Shown here piece by piece: positions 13,821 through 23,447 of a DNA stretch of 42,972 nt. The notes under the pieces are model-generated. The model was not told the origin of the DNA, searched no databases, and worked only from the letters and a program-made list of their open reading frames with translations. A program made the position numbers and the translations under genes. The DNA lies in NCBI GenBank assembly GCA_020344415.1, contig CP070825.1, positions 2,440,502-2,483,473 on the forward strand, in the 5' to 3' direction. The first letter of the stretch is position 1. Each line of letters begins with the position of its first letter. The stretch is from Candidatus Aminicenantota bacterium. GTDB taxonomy: Bacteria > Acidobacteriota > Aminicenantia > Aminicenantales > Aminicenantaceae.

Positions 13821-16217
13821 ATGAAAAAAACAATTTCTGTCTCTTTCTTAATTTTTATCTTTTTATTCAGTTTCACGCTCTTCGCGCAGGAACCTTACAA
13901 AATGCCTCCCAAAGAAGTGATTGATATTGTCAATGCACCTCCCCCGCCCCGCGTGTCTATGAGCCCGAGTGGCGAGCTTATGATCCTCGTCGATTATGAA
14001 GCCATGCCTTCAATCGCTTACATGGCTCAGCCCCTGCTAAGACTTGCAGGAACAAGGATATTGCCAAAATATAATGCCCGCCAGGTCACCACATTCTATA
14101 CAGGCCTTACCATCAAATCAATAAAAGACGGCTCAACAAAAAAAATTACTCTGCCTGAAGGAGCAAAACTTGGCTTTCCACGCTGGTCTTATGATAGCAA
14201 ATGGATAGCTTTTCCCCGTTACGTGGACACAGGCGTTGAGCTCTGGGTGGCTGAGGTCGAAACCGCAAAAGCAAAAGCTCTCACCGGACCCATCATTAAC
14301 GCTTGCGTTACATCTGGTTTAACCTGGCTACCAGGCAGCCGCCAGCTCCTTGCCTATACTATTCTGGAAAAACGTGGAGATCCGCCTGGAAAACCCGAAG
14401 TTCCTGCAGGCCCAAATATTCAGGAGAGTTCAGGGAAGTTTTCAAAAGTCTGGACATACCAGGACCTCTTGCAGACACCATATGATGAAAAACTATTCAA
14501 ATATTATGCGACCTCTCAGATCGTGGAAATCGATGTCGTCTCCGGCGAAAGAAGAAACATCGCCACTCCAGGTGTATTCCTCTATGCTGATCCTTCACCC
14601 GACGGAAAAATGCTCCTCGTTTACGAAATAAAGAAACCTTATTCCTACAGCGTTCCCTATTATTATTTCGCCCGCAGCATAGAAATCTGGGACAGAGATG
14701 GGAACCTGATCCATGTTTTCGCCGACCTTCCCTTAGCGGATGAAGTCCCTATGAGGGGTGTTCCGACAGGACCGAGGTCAATTGAATGGAGGGCGCTCAA
14801 ATCTGCCACTCTTATCTGGGCTGAAGCATTGGATGAGGGAGACCCTGAAAAAGAAGTCCCATACAGGGATAAAATCATGACTCTCTCTCCGCCCTTTGAA
14901 GATAAGCCAAGTGAAGTCATGAAGGTTCAACACCGTTATTATGGAATTAGCTGGTTGCAACCAGAGGGAAATGCTATTGTCTCAGAATACAACTGGAAAA
15001 AAAGATGGCGGACTACTTATCTCATCAATGTTGATGATCTGAGCATAGCTCCAAAAAAAATCATCGATATCAGTGCTCAGGACCGCTACAACGACCCTGG
15101 CCGCCCCGTCTACACAATAACCGGAGCTGGGGAATATATCCTGGTTCAGGATAAAGACTGGGTCTACCTCTCTGGAAGCGGTGCCTCTCCGAAAGGAGAC
15201 ATGCCTTTCCTAGATAAGTTCAATCTCAAATCGATGAAGAAGGAGCGATTATTCCAATGCAGCGAAGAAAGCTACGAGACTTTCATCGATTTTGTGGGAG
15301 AATCTAGGAAGCAAATCATTACCCGTTACGAATCCAAAACCGAACCTCCTAATTATTATCTTGTAGAACTTAAAAATAAAAAGAGGAAGGCGCTTACTGA
15401 TTACAAGGACCCGGCACCTCAACTGACAGGATTGAAAAAACAACTCATCAAGTACACAAGAGAAGACGGTGTGGAGCTTTCCGGAACTTTGTATCTCCCC
15501 CCAGGATATAAAGAAGGAGAAAGGCGGCCGTGCGTGGTTTGGGCATACCCCATCGAATACAGCGACCGAAGGATCGCAGGACAGGTAAGAGGTTCGCCTC
15601 ACCGGTTTACTTTCTTTAGGGGTACATCTCAGCTTTTTTTTCTCACTCAAGGATACGTTCTCCTGGATGGAGCTCAAATGCCGGTTGTCGGAGACCCAAA
15701 AACCATGAACGACACATTTGTTGATCAGATAGTCTCGAGTCTGAAAGCAGCCATCGATAAGCTGGATTCCATGGAAGTCATTGATCCCAAACGAGTCGGT
15801 GTCGGCGGGCACAGTTACGGTGCCTTTATGACCGCCAATCTGCTGGCGCACTGTGACCTTCTAGCAGCCGGGATTGCAAGATCTGGAGCCTTCAATAGAA
15901 CCCTGACTCCTTTCGGATTCCAGAGTGAAAGGAGAACGCTCTGGGAAGCACCTGATCTCTATTTCAAGGTATCCCCCTTTATGCACGCTCATAAAATCAA
16001 TGAACCCATCCTTCTCATACATGGTGAGGCAGATAACAACTCTGGTACTTTTCCCATCCAATCCCGAAGGCTCTTTCATGCATTGAAAGGACATGGAGCC
16101 ACTGTCCGCCTTGTCATGCTCCCCAATGAAAGCCATGGTTATAGAGCAAGGGAATCTGTCCTTCATGTGCTCGCTGAGATGATCGACTGGTTCGACAAAT
16201 ACGTGAAAAATAAATAG
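13821..16217 (+). CDS. Secreted S9 prolyl-oligopeptidase-family serine peptidase
   Basis: The 798-residue protein has a signal peptide (M-K-K-T ... L-F-A-Q-E, ~23 residues), a long beta-propeller-like region and a C-terminal alpha/beta hydrolase domain. The catalytic triad is visible: Ser665 in G-G-H-S-Y-G-A-F, Asp738 in H-G-E-A-D-N-N and His772 in N-E-S-H-G-Y. The overall shape, with an S-W-L-Q-P-E-G propeller blade and a T-R-E-D-G-V-E-L-S-G-T-L-Y-L-P-P-G-Y domain entry, resembles the S9D glutamyl-endopeptidase-like group. It should cleave short peptides outside the cytoplasm. The ATG has AAGGAGGG nine bases upstream. A second S9 peptidase follows after a repeat-filled gap of 576 bp, so the two are probably separate transcripts with a shared role in peptide use. 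Confidence 0.9.
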   Translation: MKKTISVSFLIFIFLFSFTLFAQEPYKMPPKEVIDIVNAPPPPRVSMSPSGELMILVDYEAMPSIAYMAQPLLRLAGTRILPKYNARQVTTFYTGLTIKSIKDGSTKKITLPEGAKLGFPRWSYDSKWIAFPRYVDTGVELWVAEVETAKAKALTGPIINACVTSGLTWLPGSRQLLAYTILEKRGDPPGKPEVPAGPNIQESSGKFSKVWTYQDLLQTPYDEKLFKYYATSQIVEIDVVSGERRNIATPGVFLYADPSPDGKMLLVYEIKKPYSYSVPYYYFARSIEIWDRDGNLIHVFADLPLADEVPMRGVPTGPRSIEWRALKSATLIWAEALDEGDPEKEVPYRDKIMTLSPPFEDKPSEVMKVQHRYYGISWLQPEGNAIVSEYNWKKRWRTTYLINVDDLSIAPKKIIDISAQDRYNDPGRPVYTITGAGEYILVQDKDWVYLSGSGASPKGDMPFLDKFNLKSMKKERLFQCSEESYETFIDFVGESRKQIITRYESKTEPPNYYLVELKNKKRKALTDYKDPAPQLTGLKKQLIKYTREDGVELSGTLYLPPGYKEGERRPCVVWAYPIEYSDRRIAGQVRGSPHRFTFFRGTSQLFFLTQGYVLLDGAQMPVVGDPKTMNDTFVDQIVSSLKAAIDKLDSMEVIDPKRVGVGGHSYGAFMTANLLAHCDLLAAGIARSGAFNRTLTPFGFQSERRTLWEAPDLYFKVSPFMHAHKINEPILLIHGEADNNSGTFPIQSRRLFHALKGHGATVRLVMLPNESHGYRARESVLHVLAEMIDWFDKYVKNK

Positions 16218-16228
16218 CCTTCTCTTTG

Positions 16229-16690
16229 CGGGTCTGATAAATCAAACTCCTTCTATCCGTCATTACGAGGGCAGCGCAGCAATCCTCTGTCGCGAACAAA
16301 GCGCGGCGATCCTCTGTCGCGAGCGAAGCGTGGCGATCTCATCCTTCATATGAGATTGCTTTGTCATTCCATTCCTCGTAATGACATGGTGGGCTTGAAG
16401 AATCAAGCCTCTACGTCTATTTACCTCAGGGTCTCTTTATAAGGAGGGCTTAATGAATCAAGCCCCTGCCTTAACAAAAAGGTGAGTTTGACAGGTCAAA
16501 CCCCTGCACACAAGATTGCTGCACTCCCTTCTGTTACTCTGAATACAATTATTATATTATTTGATTGCCGCGTCTCTTCCCTCTCTGCAATCATGATTAA
16601 GCCAACCTGAGCAAAAAGGGAACTGTCCGCCTTTTTCTGTCGGTCACTCGCTACAATAGAGGAAAAAGGGGACTGTCCCCTTTTTTTTAT
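16229..16690 (+). repeat. Intergenic cluster of palindromic repeats (gap 16218-16793)
   Basis: No gene is visible in this 576-bp gap. Four GGCTTGAT/ATCAAGCC-type dyads lie at 16229-16250, 16388-16415, 16442-16470 and 16482-16507. A tandem of the second repeat type (CGTCATTACGAGG, then twice CTGTCGCGA.CAAAGCG/GAGCGAAGCG with GGCGATC, then GAGATTGCTTTGTCATTCC and CTCGTAATGACA) fills 16258-16385. A further copy starts at 16562. At 16663-16688 a near-perfect palindrome AAAAAGGGGAC / GTCCCCTTTTTT could act as an intrinsic terminator in either direction. Confidence 0.75.
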
Positions 16691-16793
16691 TGAATAAAGA
16701 GGCTACATATCTTAAGATGAAAGATCCAGACCAAGCATTTTAGAAGACGATTTCTCAAACGCCACAATATCACAGGATAAGGAGAAGCAAAAA

Positions 16794-19430
16794 ATGGAAG
16801 GCAAAAGATATCAGGTTTTTATGATTGCCTCCCTGCTGCTTGTCATAATCGCTGCACCAATCTCCAGCACAAATCAAGACGCTCAAGAAATAAGCGCCAG
16901 GATATCTTCTTGGCTTGCCCTTGGACCATTCCATGTGCCCCTCCCCGCATTTCATGAAGACAAGGTCCGAGGTTTCACTACAGAAGACCTGCTCAAGTTC
17001 GATGAAGTTGATGTCTCAGAATTAAAACCGAGTGCTGATAGCTCTCTCAAGCTGCACGATGGAACTCAGGCTTATTGGAAAGAAATAAGGGCAGAAGAAA
17101 ACGGCATCAGCCTCGAGGGAGACCCTCATAATCCTTCTACAGCTTACCTGGGGATCTATCTCGATGTGAGAAGGTGGACAAAAGCAAAGATTATCTTGAA
17201 AAGCCCTCAGATGTTCCGAATCTACCTGGATGGAAAGGTCGTTGCAACCAAGGCGACAGTCCAGAATTCCAAAAACGGAAATGATAAAGCCGAGGGAAGA
17301 CAAGCATCCGCTAATTTAAGACTGGAAACCGGGAAACATTTAATCCTTGTAAAGACCGTGGCTGATCCCAAATCAAATTCGGACTGGACAATAAAGGCTC
17401 ATCTTACCTTCGACAATAAATTTGCCTCTCCTCCCCCACCGCCACGCTTCTCCCTTTCTCCTGAACAAACAATGACTATCGGTCATCTCCTCGATGGCCC
17501 AAAAGTGACCAATGTCTCTATCGCCCCTGATGGGACTCTAGCAGCGCTGACTACAAGGCAAACCCTTCCTCCCAGCGACGATTCGGAAACGTGGGTGGAG
17601 ATGTACCGAGTGGAAGATGGCAGCCTCATACAAACTTATAAAGGCGGCACAAGAATATCAAGGGTTAACTGGGCTCCATCCGGAAAAAAATTCTCATACA
17701 CAACCTATGATAAATCTGGAGGAACCATCTGGATTGTCGACTTAGAAGCAGGAACCACTGCACCTCTCCTCAAAGATGTCAAAAACCTGGGAAATCATGT
17801 TTGGGCACCCGATTCAAGCTTTATCATCTATTCTGTGATCGAAAATGGGAATAAGGATAAGGCCAGCGGTGTAAAGAGATTCAAGAACCTGGCTGACAGG
17901 CAGCCCCGATGGAGAGACCGGAGCTATCTATATAAAATCTTCGTGCCTGATGGAATCCGCCAGAGATTAACCGCTGGAGAAATATCAACAAACTTAAACA
18001 CCATAAGTCCGGACGGGAAAACTCTTCTATTTTCCCGCTCCCTTATCGATTATTCTGAAAGGCCTTTCTCCAAAACAGAACTTTTCTCTCTCGACCTAAA
18101 AACGCTGGAAACTCAGTTGTTGTGGAAAGGAAAATGGTTCAACCAGGCACAATGGGGACCGGATGGTAAGAAGATACTCGTTCTCGGAGGGCCCGAAGCT
18201 TTTGGAAAGACTGGAACCAATGTATCAAAAGGAGTCATCCCCAACGCATATGACACTCAAGCATACTTGTTCGACCCAGTGACTAAAGACGTTGAATCCC
18301 TGACTCAAGATTTCAATCCCACAATAAATCAAGCATTCTGGAGTCAAATCGAAAATTGCATCTACTTCATCACCACAGACCGGTCATATGTGCGCCTCTA
18401 CCAGTATAACCTGGATAAAAAAGAGTTTTCACCTATTCAGAGCTCTGTTGAAGTTATTCATCGATTAGATCTAGCCAGGAATAAGCCTGTAGCTATCTAT
18501 ACGGGATCGAGTGCTGCAACGCCTCCCAAGGCTTACATCTTAGACCTTCAAAGCAAAGATATCCGCTTTTTTAAAGATCCGGGAAAGGAAGATTTCGCTA
18601 CTGTGGAGTTTGGAAAGGTCGACCGCTGGACATTCAAAAACAAAAAAGGCGTAAGAATCGAAGGCAGGATTTATTATCCTCCTGGTTTTGATCCGTCCAA
18701 AAAATATCCCTGCATTGTTTACTATTATGGAGGAACTTCACCTGTTACACGAGATTTCGGTGGGCGTTATCCCAAAAATCTATATGCGGCCCAAGGCTAT
18801 GTTGTTTACGTTCTCCAGCCAAGCGGCGCAGTAGGATTCGGTCAAAAATTCTCTGCCCTCCATGTGAATGACTGGGGGATTATTGTCGCAGACGAAATCA
18901 TCCATGGCACAAAAGAGTTTCTTAAGGCTCATCCTTTTGTTGACCCGAACAGAGTCGGATGTATCGGTGCTTCTTATGGTGGATTCATGACGATGCTCCT
19001 TCTCACGCGTACCAATATGTTTGCTTCAGCTGTGGCTCATGCTGGAATCAGCTCCATTTCCAGTTATTGGGGCGAAGGATATTGGGGCTACGCTTACAGT
19101 TCCATTGCCACTGCCAACAGCTACCCCTGGAACCGGAAAGACATCTATGTGAATCAAAGCGCTCTTTTCAACGCAGATAAAATCACAACTCCTCTTTTGC
19201 TTCTCCACGGCTCTGTGGATACTAATGTCCCTCCTGGCGAAAGCACACAAATGTTTACAGCGCTTAAAATCTTGGGCAAAGAAGTCGAATATATACAAAT
19301 TCTAGACCAGAATCACCACATCATGACTTATAACAAGAGAATAATTTGGACTAAAACCATAATGGCCTGGTTTGACAGATGGCTCAAAAAACAATCCGAT
19401 TGGTGGGTGGACCTGTACCCGATTAAATGA
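16794..19430 (+). CDS. Exported S9 prolyl-oligopeptidase/DPP-IV-like serine peptidase
   Basis: The 878-residue protein has an N-terminal signal or anchor helix (residues 8-25) followed by a domain of about 190 residues unlike the usual S9 N-terminus (W-L-A-L-G-P-F-H-V-P-L-P onward). A propeller region comes next, with typical T-L-A-A-L-T-T, S-P-D-G-K-T-L-L-F-S and W-G-P-D-G-K-K-I blades. The hydrolase domain carries Ser727 in G-A-S-Y-G-G-F-M, Asp809 in H-G-S-V-D-T-N-V-P and His841/842 in Q-N-H-H. W-L-A-L-G-P-F-type N-terminal modules occur in other exported peptidases of this lineage; calling it a sugar- or protein-binding domain would be a guess. AAGGAGAAG precedes the ATG. It probably removes dipeptides or cleaves oligopeptides in the periplasm. 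Confidence 0.88.
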   Translation: MEGKRYQVFMIASLLLVIIAAPISSTNQDAQEISARISSWLALGPFHVPLPAFHEDKVRGFTTEDLLKFDEVDVSELKPSADSSLKLHDGTQAYWKEIRAEENGISLEGDPHNPSTAYLGIYLDVRRWTKAKIILKSPQMFRIYLDGKVVATKATVQNSKNGNDKAEGRQASANLRLETGKHLILVKTVADPKSNSDWTIKAHLTFDNKFASPPPPPRFSLSPEQTMTIGHLLDGPKVTNVSIAPDGTLAALTTRQTLPPSDDSETWVEMYRVEDGSLIQTYKGGTRISRVNWAPSGKKFSYTTYDKSGGTIWIVDLEAGTTAPLLKDVKNLGNHVWAPDSSFIIYSVIENGNKDKASGVKRFKNLADRQPRWRDRSYLYKIFVPDGIRQRLTAGEISTNLNTISPDGKTLLFSRSLIDYSERPFSKTELFSLDLKTLETQLLWKGKWFNQAQWGPDGKKILVLGGPEAFGKTGTNVSKGVIPNAYDTQAYLFDPVTKDVESLTQDFNPTINQAFWSQIENCIYFITTDRSYVRLYQYNLDKKEFSPIQSSVEVIHRLDLARNKPVAIYTGSSAATPPKAYILDLQSKDIRFFKDPGKEDFATVEFGKVDRWTFKNKKGVRIEGRIYYPPGFDPSKKYPCIVYYYGGTSPVTRDFGGRYPKNLYAAQGYVVYVLQPSGAVGFGQKFSALHVNDWGIIVADEIIHGTKEFLKAHPFVDPNRVGCIGASYGGFMTMLLLTRTNMFASAVAHAGISSISSYWGEGYWGYAYSSIATANSYPWNRKDIYVNQSALFNADKITTPLLLLHGSVDTNVPPGESTQMFTALKILGKEVEYIQILDQNHHIMTYNKRIIWTKTIMAWFDRWLKKQSDWWVDLYPIK

Positions 19431-19472
19431 GCGAGCAGATTTGAAAAAGATGAAACAATAGGGAACTAAAAA

Positions 19473-20138
19473 ATGGATAAATTAAAATGTGCTTTTTGCA
19501 AACCCAAGCATTGCTCTCAAGGCATAACAGATGAATCACTCCTTCCATCCTTCTGCCCAATGAAAGATGTTAAAGGTTTGATTCAAGAGGTAACAAAAAA
19601 ATACAGCAAAGAAGACATCCAGCATTTCTATATCAACTCCGCCCTGACTGAAAAAGAGGCCTATGATGAAAAAGCCGCCAGAGAGGAAGAGAAAGTTGTT
19701 CCCGTGAGGCCAAGAATTAGGGAAATTGCTGAGTTTGCAAATAAGATGAAATTCAAAAAGCTCGGCATGGCCTTCTGCAGTGGCTTGCCTGATGAGGCCT
19801 CAAGGGCGAGCTCAATCCTCGAAAAACATGGACTCGAAGTTTGTTCAATCATATGCAGCTGTGGTGCAATCGATAAAACAAAGATGGGCGTTCCCCCTGA
19901 GTACAAGATTAGGGATCCAAAGAAATTTGAAGCTGCTTGTAATCCTATCCTCCAAGCTGAACTTCTAAACAAAGCCGGGACGAACATCAATGTCCTCATC
20001 GGACTCTGCGTTGGACATGACATGCTCTTTACGATGAATTCTGAGGCACCGGTCACTACCCTCATTGTGAAAGACCGCTTAACAGGACACAATCCGGTCA
20101 TTAGCCTGTATTCTAGATATTACAGAGATATCGTGTAG
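19473..20138 (+). CDS. DUF1847 metal-binding protein
   Basis: The 221-residue cytoplasmic protein begins with a cysteine-rich motif (C-A-F-C-K-P-K-H-C) and has a further cysteine in F-C-P-M. Later come the conserved G-M-A-F-C-S-G-L-P-D-E-A block, S-I-I-C-S-C-G-A, A-C-N-P-I-L-Q-A-E-L-L-N and L-C-V-G-H-D-M-L-F. This set of Cys motifs identifies the DUF1847 family, probably metal or Fe-S binding, of unknown function and common in anaerobes. It starts 42 bp after the S9 peptidase stop and may share its transcript. The function cannot be deduced from the neighbours. Confidence 0.82.
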   Translation: MDKLKCAFCKPKHCSQGITDESLLPSFCPMKDVKGLIQEVTKKYSKEDIQHFYINSALTEKEAYDEKAAREEEKVVPVRPRIREIAEFANKMKFKKLGMAFCSGLPDEASRASSILEKHGLEVCSIICSCGAIDKTKMGVPPEYKIRDPKKFEAACNPILQAELLNKAGTNINVLIGLCVGHDMLFTMNSEAPVTTLIVKDRLTGHNPVISLYSRYYRDIV

Positions 20139-20157
20139 AGATTTTAAAAAAGATGGG

Positions 20158-20264
20158 ATTGCTTCACCCCTTAAGGGCTCGCAATGACAATGTAAAAAGG
20201 GGACAGTCCCCTTTTTCACATAGGTAAATACATCGGTGGGTTTAATGAATTAAATCCCTACGCC
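20158..20264 (+). repeat. Intergenic palindromic repeats, including a terminator-like hairpin
   Basis: After the DUF1847 stop there is a copy of the GATTGCTT...CTCGCAATGACA element (20158-20190). It is followed by a palindrome AAAAAGGGGAC / GTCCCCTTTTT (20194-20216) that would fold into a strong stem with a U-tract. A GGTGGGTTTAAT/ATTAAATCCC dyad (20235-20264) comes next. The middle hairpin is a plausible bidirectional terminator separating DUF1847 from the GyrI-like gene. Confidence 0.7.
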
Positions 20265-20282
20265 TTACAAAGGAGGGAAAAG

Positions 20283-20849
20283 ATGAAAAAAGCAATCACT
20301 GCTTCTTTTTTACTTCTAATATTTATCTCTGTTCAGCCTTCAGCAAAGATGCTGGGAACCTCATATGAAACAGCAGGCGTCTCTATCAAAGAGATTTCTC
20401 CTTTTGTGTACTGCTGCATTCCGCATAAAGGACCCTTTACAGAAATTGAGAACGTTATCAAGATGTTGATGAGCATCTCTCAAAACCAGCGCATTTATCC
20501 TGCAGGGCCGCTGATGGGCATATATCATAACAGCCCGGATGAAGTTAAGCCCGAAGAGTTGGAATGGGAAATCGGATTCCCTATAACTCCACAAGCAGTG
20601 CCTCTGGAACCGCTGGAAAAGAAGCAGTGGGATTTCACACTCGTGGCAACCGCCCTTCATACAGGACCCTATGAAAAGACAGGGGAAACTATCTTGAAGA
20701 TTCTTGAATGGATGAAGACCAACAACTATATCCCTGCAGGGCCAGTCTTGGAAAGATACCTGGATATGTCACCTTCAAGCGTTCCGCCTGAAAAACTAAG
20801 GACAGAAGTGTGGATTCCGTGCAAAAAAAAACAAAAAATCGCGAATTAA
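20283..20849 (+). CDS. Exported GyrI-like (AraC effector-binding fold) protein
   Basis: The 188-residue protein has a signal peptide of about 20 residues followed by a single GyrI-like/SOUL-type fold in two repeats. The landmarks are H-K-G-P-F-T-E-I-E-N, A-G-P-L-M-G-I-Y-H-N-S-P-D-E, E-W-E-I-G-F-P-I, then H-T-G-P-Y-E-K-T and P-A-G-P-V-L-E-R-Y-L-D, and a final E-V-W-I-P. This domain binds small hydrophobic ligands in transcription factors and related hydrolases. An exported stand-alone copy without a DNA-binding domain suggests a periplasmic ligand carrier or a cyclopropanoid hydrolase-type enzyme, but nothing in the sequence decides between them. AAGGAGGG lies seven bases before the ATG. Confidence 0.78.
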   Translation: MKKAITASFLLLIFISVQPSAKMLGTSYETAGVSIKEISPFVYCCIPHKGPFTEIENVIKMLMSISQNQRIYPAGPLMGIYHNSPDEVKPEELEWEIGFPITPQAVPLEPLEKKQWDFTLVATALHTGPYEKTGETILKILEWMKTNNYIPAGPVLERYLDMSPSSVPPEKLRTEVWIPCKKKQKIAN

Positions 20850-21026
20850 CCGTGGTTAAAAAAAATATCACTCCGACTCACCTTTAAAGACTATATAAGG
20901 CTAGCCGAAAAGAGTAAATAAATAGCAAAAATTTCACTCTGAAGTTCATCTCATAAGGCGATTTACTAATTTTTTTCTCTCACCTATCCTTAGTAACCGA
21001 GGTAATATAAAAGGGCATAATCTAAC

Positions 21027-23411
21027 ATGCGGAAGGCGAGTCATACCGTCGATCATGCAAAGTCCCTGCAGTCTTCCTCTGCTAAGGAACTCCATAGAAA
21101 ACATAAAGAAAGCCACTTCGACGTGATAGATGAAGCACCAGATATCATTTTTGTTATTGACTCAAAGGGCAACTTTTTGTTGGCCAATGAGGCCACACAA
21201 AAAATAACAGGATATTCTCTTTCTGAACTCCTAAAAATCGACCTCTACAAGATCCTGTCCGTAGATTCTCACGCTTCTCTAAAAAAAACTTTTCAGACCG
21301 CCCGCAAAAAAGCAAAGGCCCCCCTCTTTGAAACAGAAATTATCACTTCAAAAGGAAAACGAATCCCTTTAGAAATCCATCTGAAATCAATCAAAAATAA
21401 TAACGGGAGCTTTATTGCTTTCCTTGGGATAGCTAGAGACATTACCGAGCATAAAAAGATATTGGATGATCTAAATCAAATCCAAAAAGACACAAAAAAC
21501 GCGAACACAAAACTCAAGTCCATCATAGAAAACGTGCCGAATATTGCTATTCAAGGATTCAACAAGAAAGGAGAGGTCGTCTTCTGGAATCCCTATTCAG
21601 AAAAGCTATTCGGATTAACTGAAGAACAGGTTAAAGGAAGAAGCCTCAATGGTCTCCTTTTATCAGAATCGGAAGAGAAGGGATTCAAAAACATCCTAAA
21701 AACCATCTTCCGGGAGAACAGACCTGCTCCTCTTAAAGAATGGACAATCCCTTCTGAGGAAAAAGATAAGAGATATGTTTTATGTTCAATCTTTCCTATA
21801 GCCCTGCCAGATCAGGCGCCTATAGCTATAGCCATGAGTTTGGACATAACAGCCAGGAAAAAAGCCGAAGAAAAAATAAGAGAAATAAATCGCGAGATCG
21901 AAGGCTTCTCCGTGATGTCTGTAGACATATTATCAATAAAAGATGAGAAGGAACTGTTTGAACGCATTTCTCAAGCAGTCGTTGATATTTCAGATTTTAA
22001 CCGTGTGCTTATCTCCTATTTTATCGACTTTCCCCCCTATCGAGAAATAGTCGGACACCGGGGAGTCAAGAAGAAAGACCTGGAAAGAGTTAAAAGGATT
22101 CATATGCCGAGAGAAAAGTACCTTAAAGCATTCAGAGAAGGCATAAAAATCGGAAAGCAATCCTGCTACATCCCTCACAATAAAAAACATGTTCTGGACC
22201 AGAGGGCAGTGATATACGGAGAAAAAACATACCCAAAAGAAGAAGGGCGATGGCACAGAGAAGACAACCTGCTGGTAGCCATGAAAGATACAAAGGGGCA
22301 TTTAACAGGAATCGTCTCTGTAGATGACTCAAAGAGCGGATCAATCCCCTCAGAAGAAACGGTGAGACCTCTGGAGATCTTTGCAAACCTGATCTCTGAA
22401 ATAATACAGAGGCAGAAGCTTGCAAAAAAAATGAAGGAATCCGAAAAAAAGTATCGAGAATTGGTGAGCAACATAAAGATAGGAGTCTTCAGAGCTACGA
22501 CAGGGGGCGAAATATTAGAGGCTAATCCAACCGCCGTTGAAATGTTTGGTTATGAAGACCTAGGGGAATTTCTCAAACTCAAAACTCCAGACCTTTATCA
22601 AGCTCCAGAAGACCATGACAATTTCATAATGGAGATGGATCTAAACAGCAGCGCAAAGAGAAAAGAGGTCGTTTTGAGGACAAAGGAGGGAACATCTTTC
22701 TGGGCTTTCATCATAGCCACTGCGATCAGAAACCGGTCTGAGGAAATTGTCTATTACGACACAGTCATAGAGGACATAACCGCAAGAAAAAGACTGGAAG
22801 AAAGAGTCAAACGCCTTTCCATCACCGACGAATTAACAGGATTGTACAACCGAAGACATCTTAACCAGACTTTACCCAAGGAAGTCAAAGAAGCGGAAAG
22901 CTGGAGAAGCAGTCTCACTCTTATCATGATCGATATAGATGACTTTAAGCAATACAACGATACTTATCTTCACTTGGAGGGAGATGAGGTCCTGAAGCAA
23001 GCCGCAGAGGTTATTTCTACAAACATCCGGAAGGAAGAGGACTGGGCTGCTAGGTTTGGGGGAGATGAATTCTGCATTATTTTGAGGGGTAGAAAAGCCA
23101 CAGAAGCCCTTATCGTAGCTGAGAGAATAAAAAAGAAATTTCAGGACATAACATTCAAACCCAAGGGAAAAAGCGTTCATAAAACATTGAGCATGGGAAT
23201 AGCCAATTGTTCTTTTCCAGAAGGTAAACTTACAGGGCACTCCAGGAGTAAAAGGCCTCCCATAAATTATGAGAAAATCGCCCATGAGCTGACGGTTCTT
23301 GCGGATAAAGCCTTATTCAGAGCAAAAGGATTGGGGAAAAACCAGATAGTTGTATCACAGAAGCCTCTGATCTTTAAGCGAAACGCGAATCAATCGAATT
23401 TAAGACATTAA
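21027..23411 (+). CDS. PAS-PAS-GAF-PAS-GGDEF signalling protein (probable diguanylate cyclase)
   Basis: The 794-residue cytoplasmic protein has no membrane segment. PAS domains begin near residues 31 (D-V-I-D-E-A-P-D-I-I-F-V-I-D) and 165 (I-I-E-N-V-P-N-I-A), a GAF-like region spans about 290-465, and a third PAS lies at about 475-595. Each PAS ends with the usual D-I-T-x-x-K/R motif. The GGDEF domain starts at L-S-I-T-D-E-L-T-G-L-Y-N-R-R, and the intact G-G-D-E-F is at about 678-682, so cyclic di-GMP synthesis is expected. The inhibitory I-site position upstream reads K-E-E-D rather than R-x-x-D, so product feedback may be weak. No EAL domain is present. It stands alone between the GyrI-like gene and a convergent QueG-like gene. 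Signals sensed by the PAS/GAF part are unknown. Confidence 0.9.
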   Translation: MRKASHTVDHAKSLQSSSAKELHRKHKESHFDVIDEAPDIIFVIDSKGNFLLANEATQKITGYSLSELLKIDLYKILSVDSHASLKKTFQTARKKAKAPLFETEIITSKGKRIPLEIHLKSIKNNNGSFIAFLGIARDITEHKKILDDLNQIQKDTKNANTKLKSIIENVPNIAIQGFNKKGEVVFWNPYSEKLFGLTEEQVKGRSLNGLLLSESEEKGFKNILKTIFRENRPAPLKEWTIPSEEKDKRYVLCSIFPIALPDQAPIAIAMSLDITARKKAEEKIREINREIEGFSVMSVDILSIKDEKELFERISQAVVDISDFNRVLISYFIDFPPYREIVGHRGVKKKDLERVKRIHMPREKYLKAFREGIKIGKQSCYIPHNKKHVLDQRAVIYGEKTYPKEEGRWHREDNLLVAMKDTKGHLTGIVSVDDSKSGSIPSEETVRPLEIFANLISEIIQRQKLAKKMKESEKKYRELVSNIKIGVFRATTGGEILEANPTAVEMFGYEDLGEFLKLKTPDLYQAPEDHDNFIMEMDLNSSAKRKEVVLRTKEGTSFWAFIIATAIRNRSEEIVYYDTVIEDITARKRLEERVKRLSITDELTGLYNRRHLNQTLPKEVKEAESWRSSLTLIMIDIDDFKQYNDTYLHLEGDEVLKQAAEVISTNIRKEEDWAARFGGDEFCIILRGRKATEALIVAERIKKKFQDITFKPKGKSVHKTLSMGIANCSFPEGKLTGHSRSKRPPINYEKIAHELTVLADKALFRAKGLGKNQIVVSQKPLIFKRNANQSNLRH

Positions 23412-23447
23412 GGATACTATTTTTATAAATTGCCAGGAAATCCCAGC

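Noticed and set aside
13476..16690. Clustered short repeats as a CRISPR array
   Set aside because: Repeat units are palindromic, irregularly spaced and of mixed families; there are no regular spacers and no cas genes.
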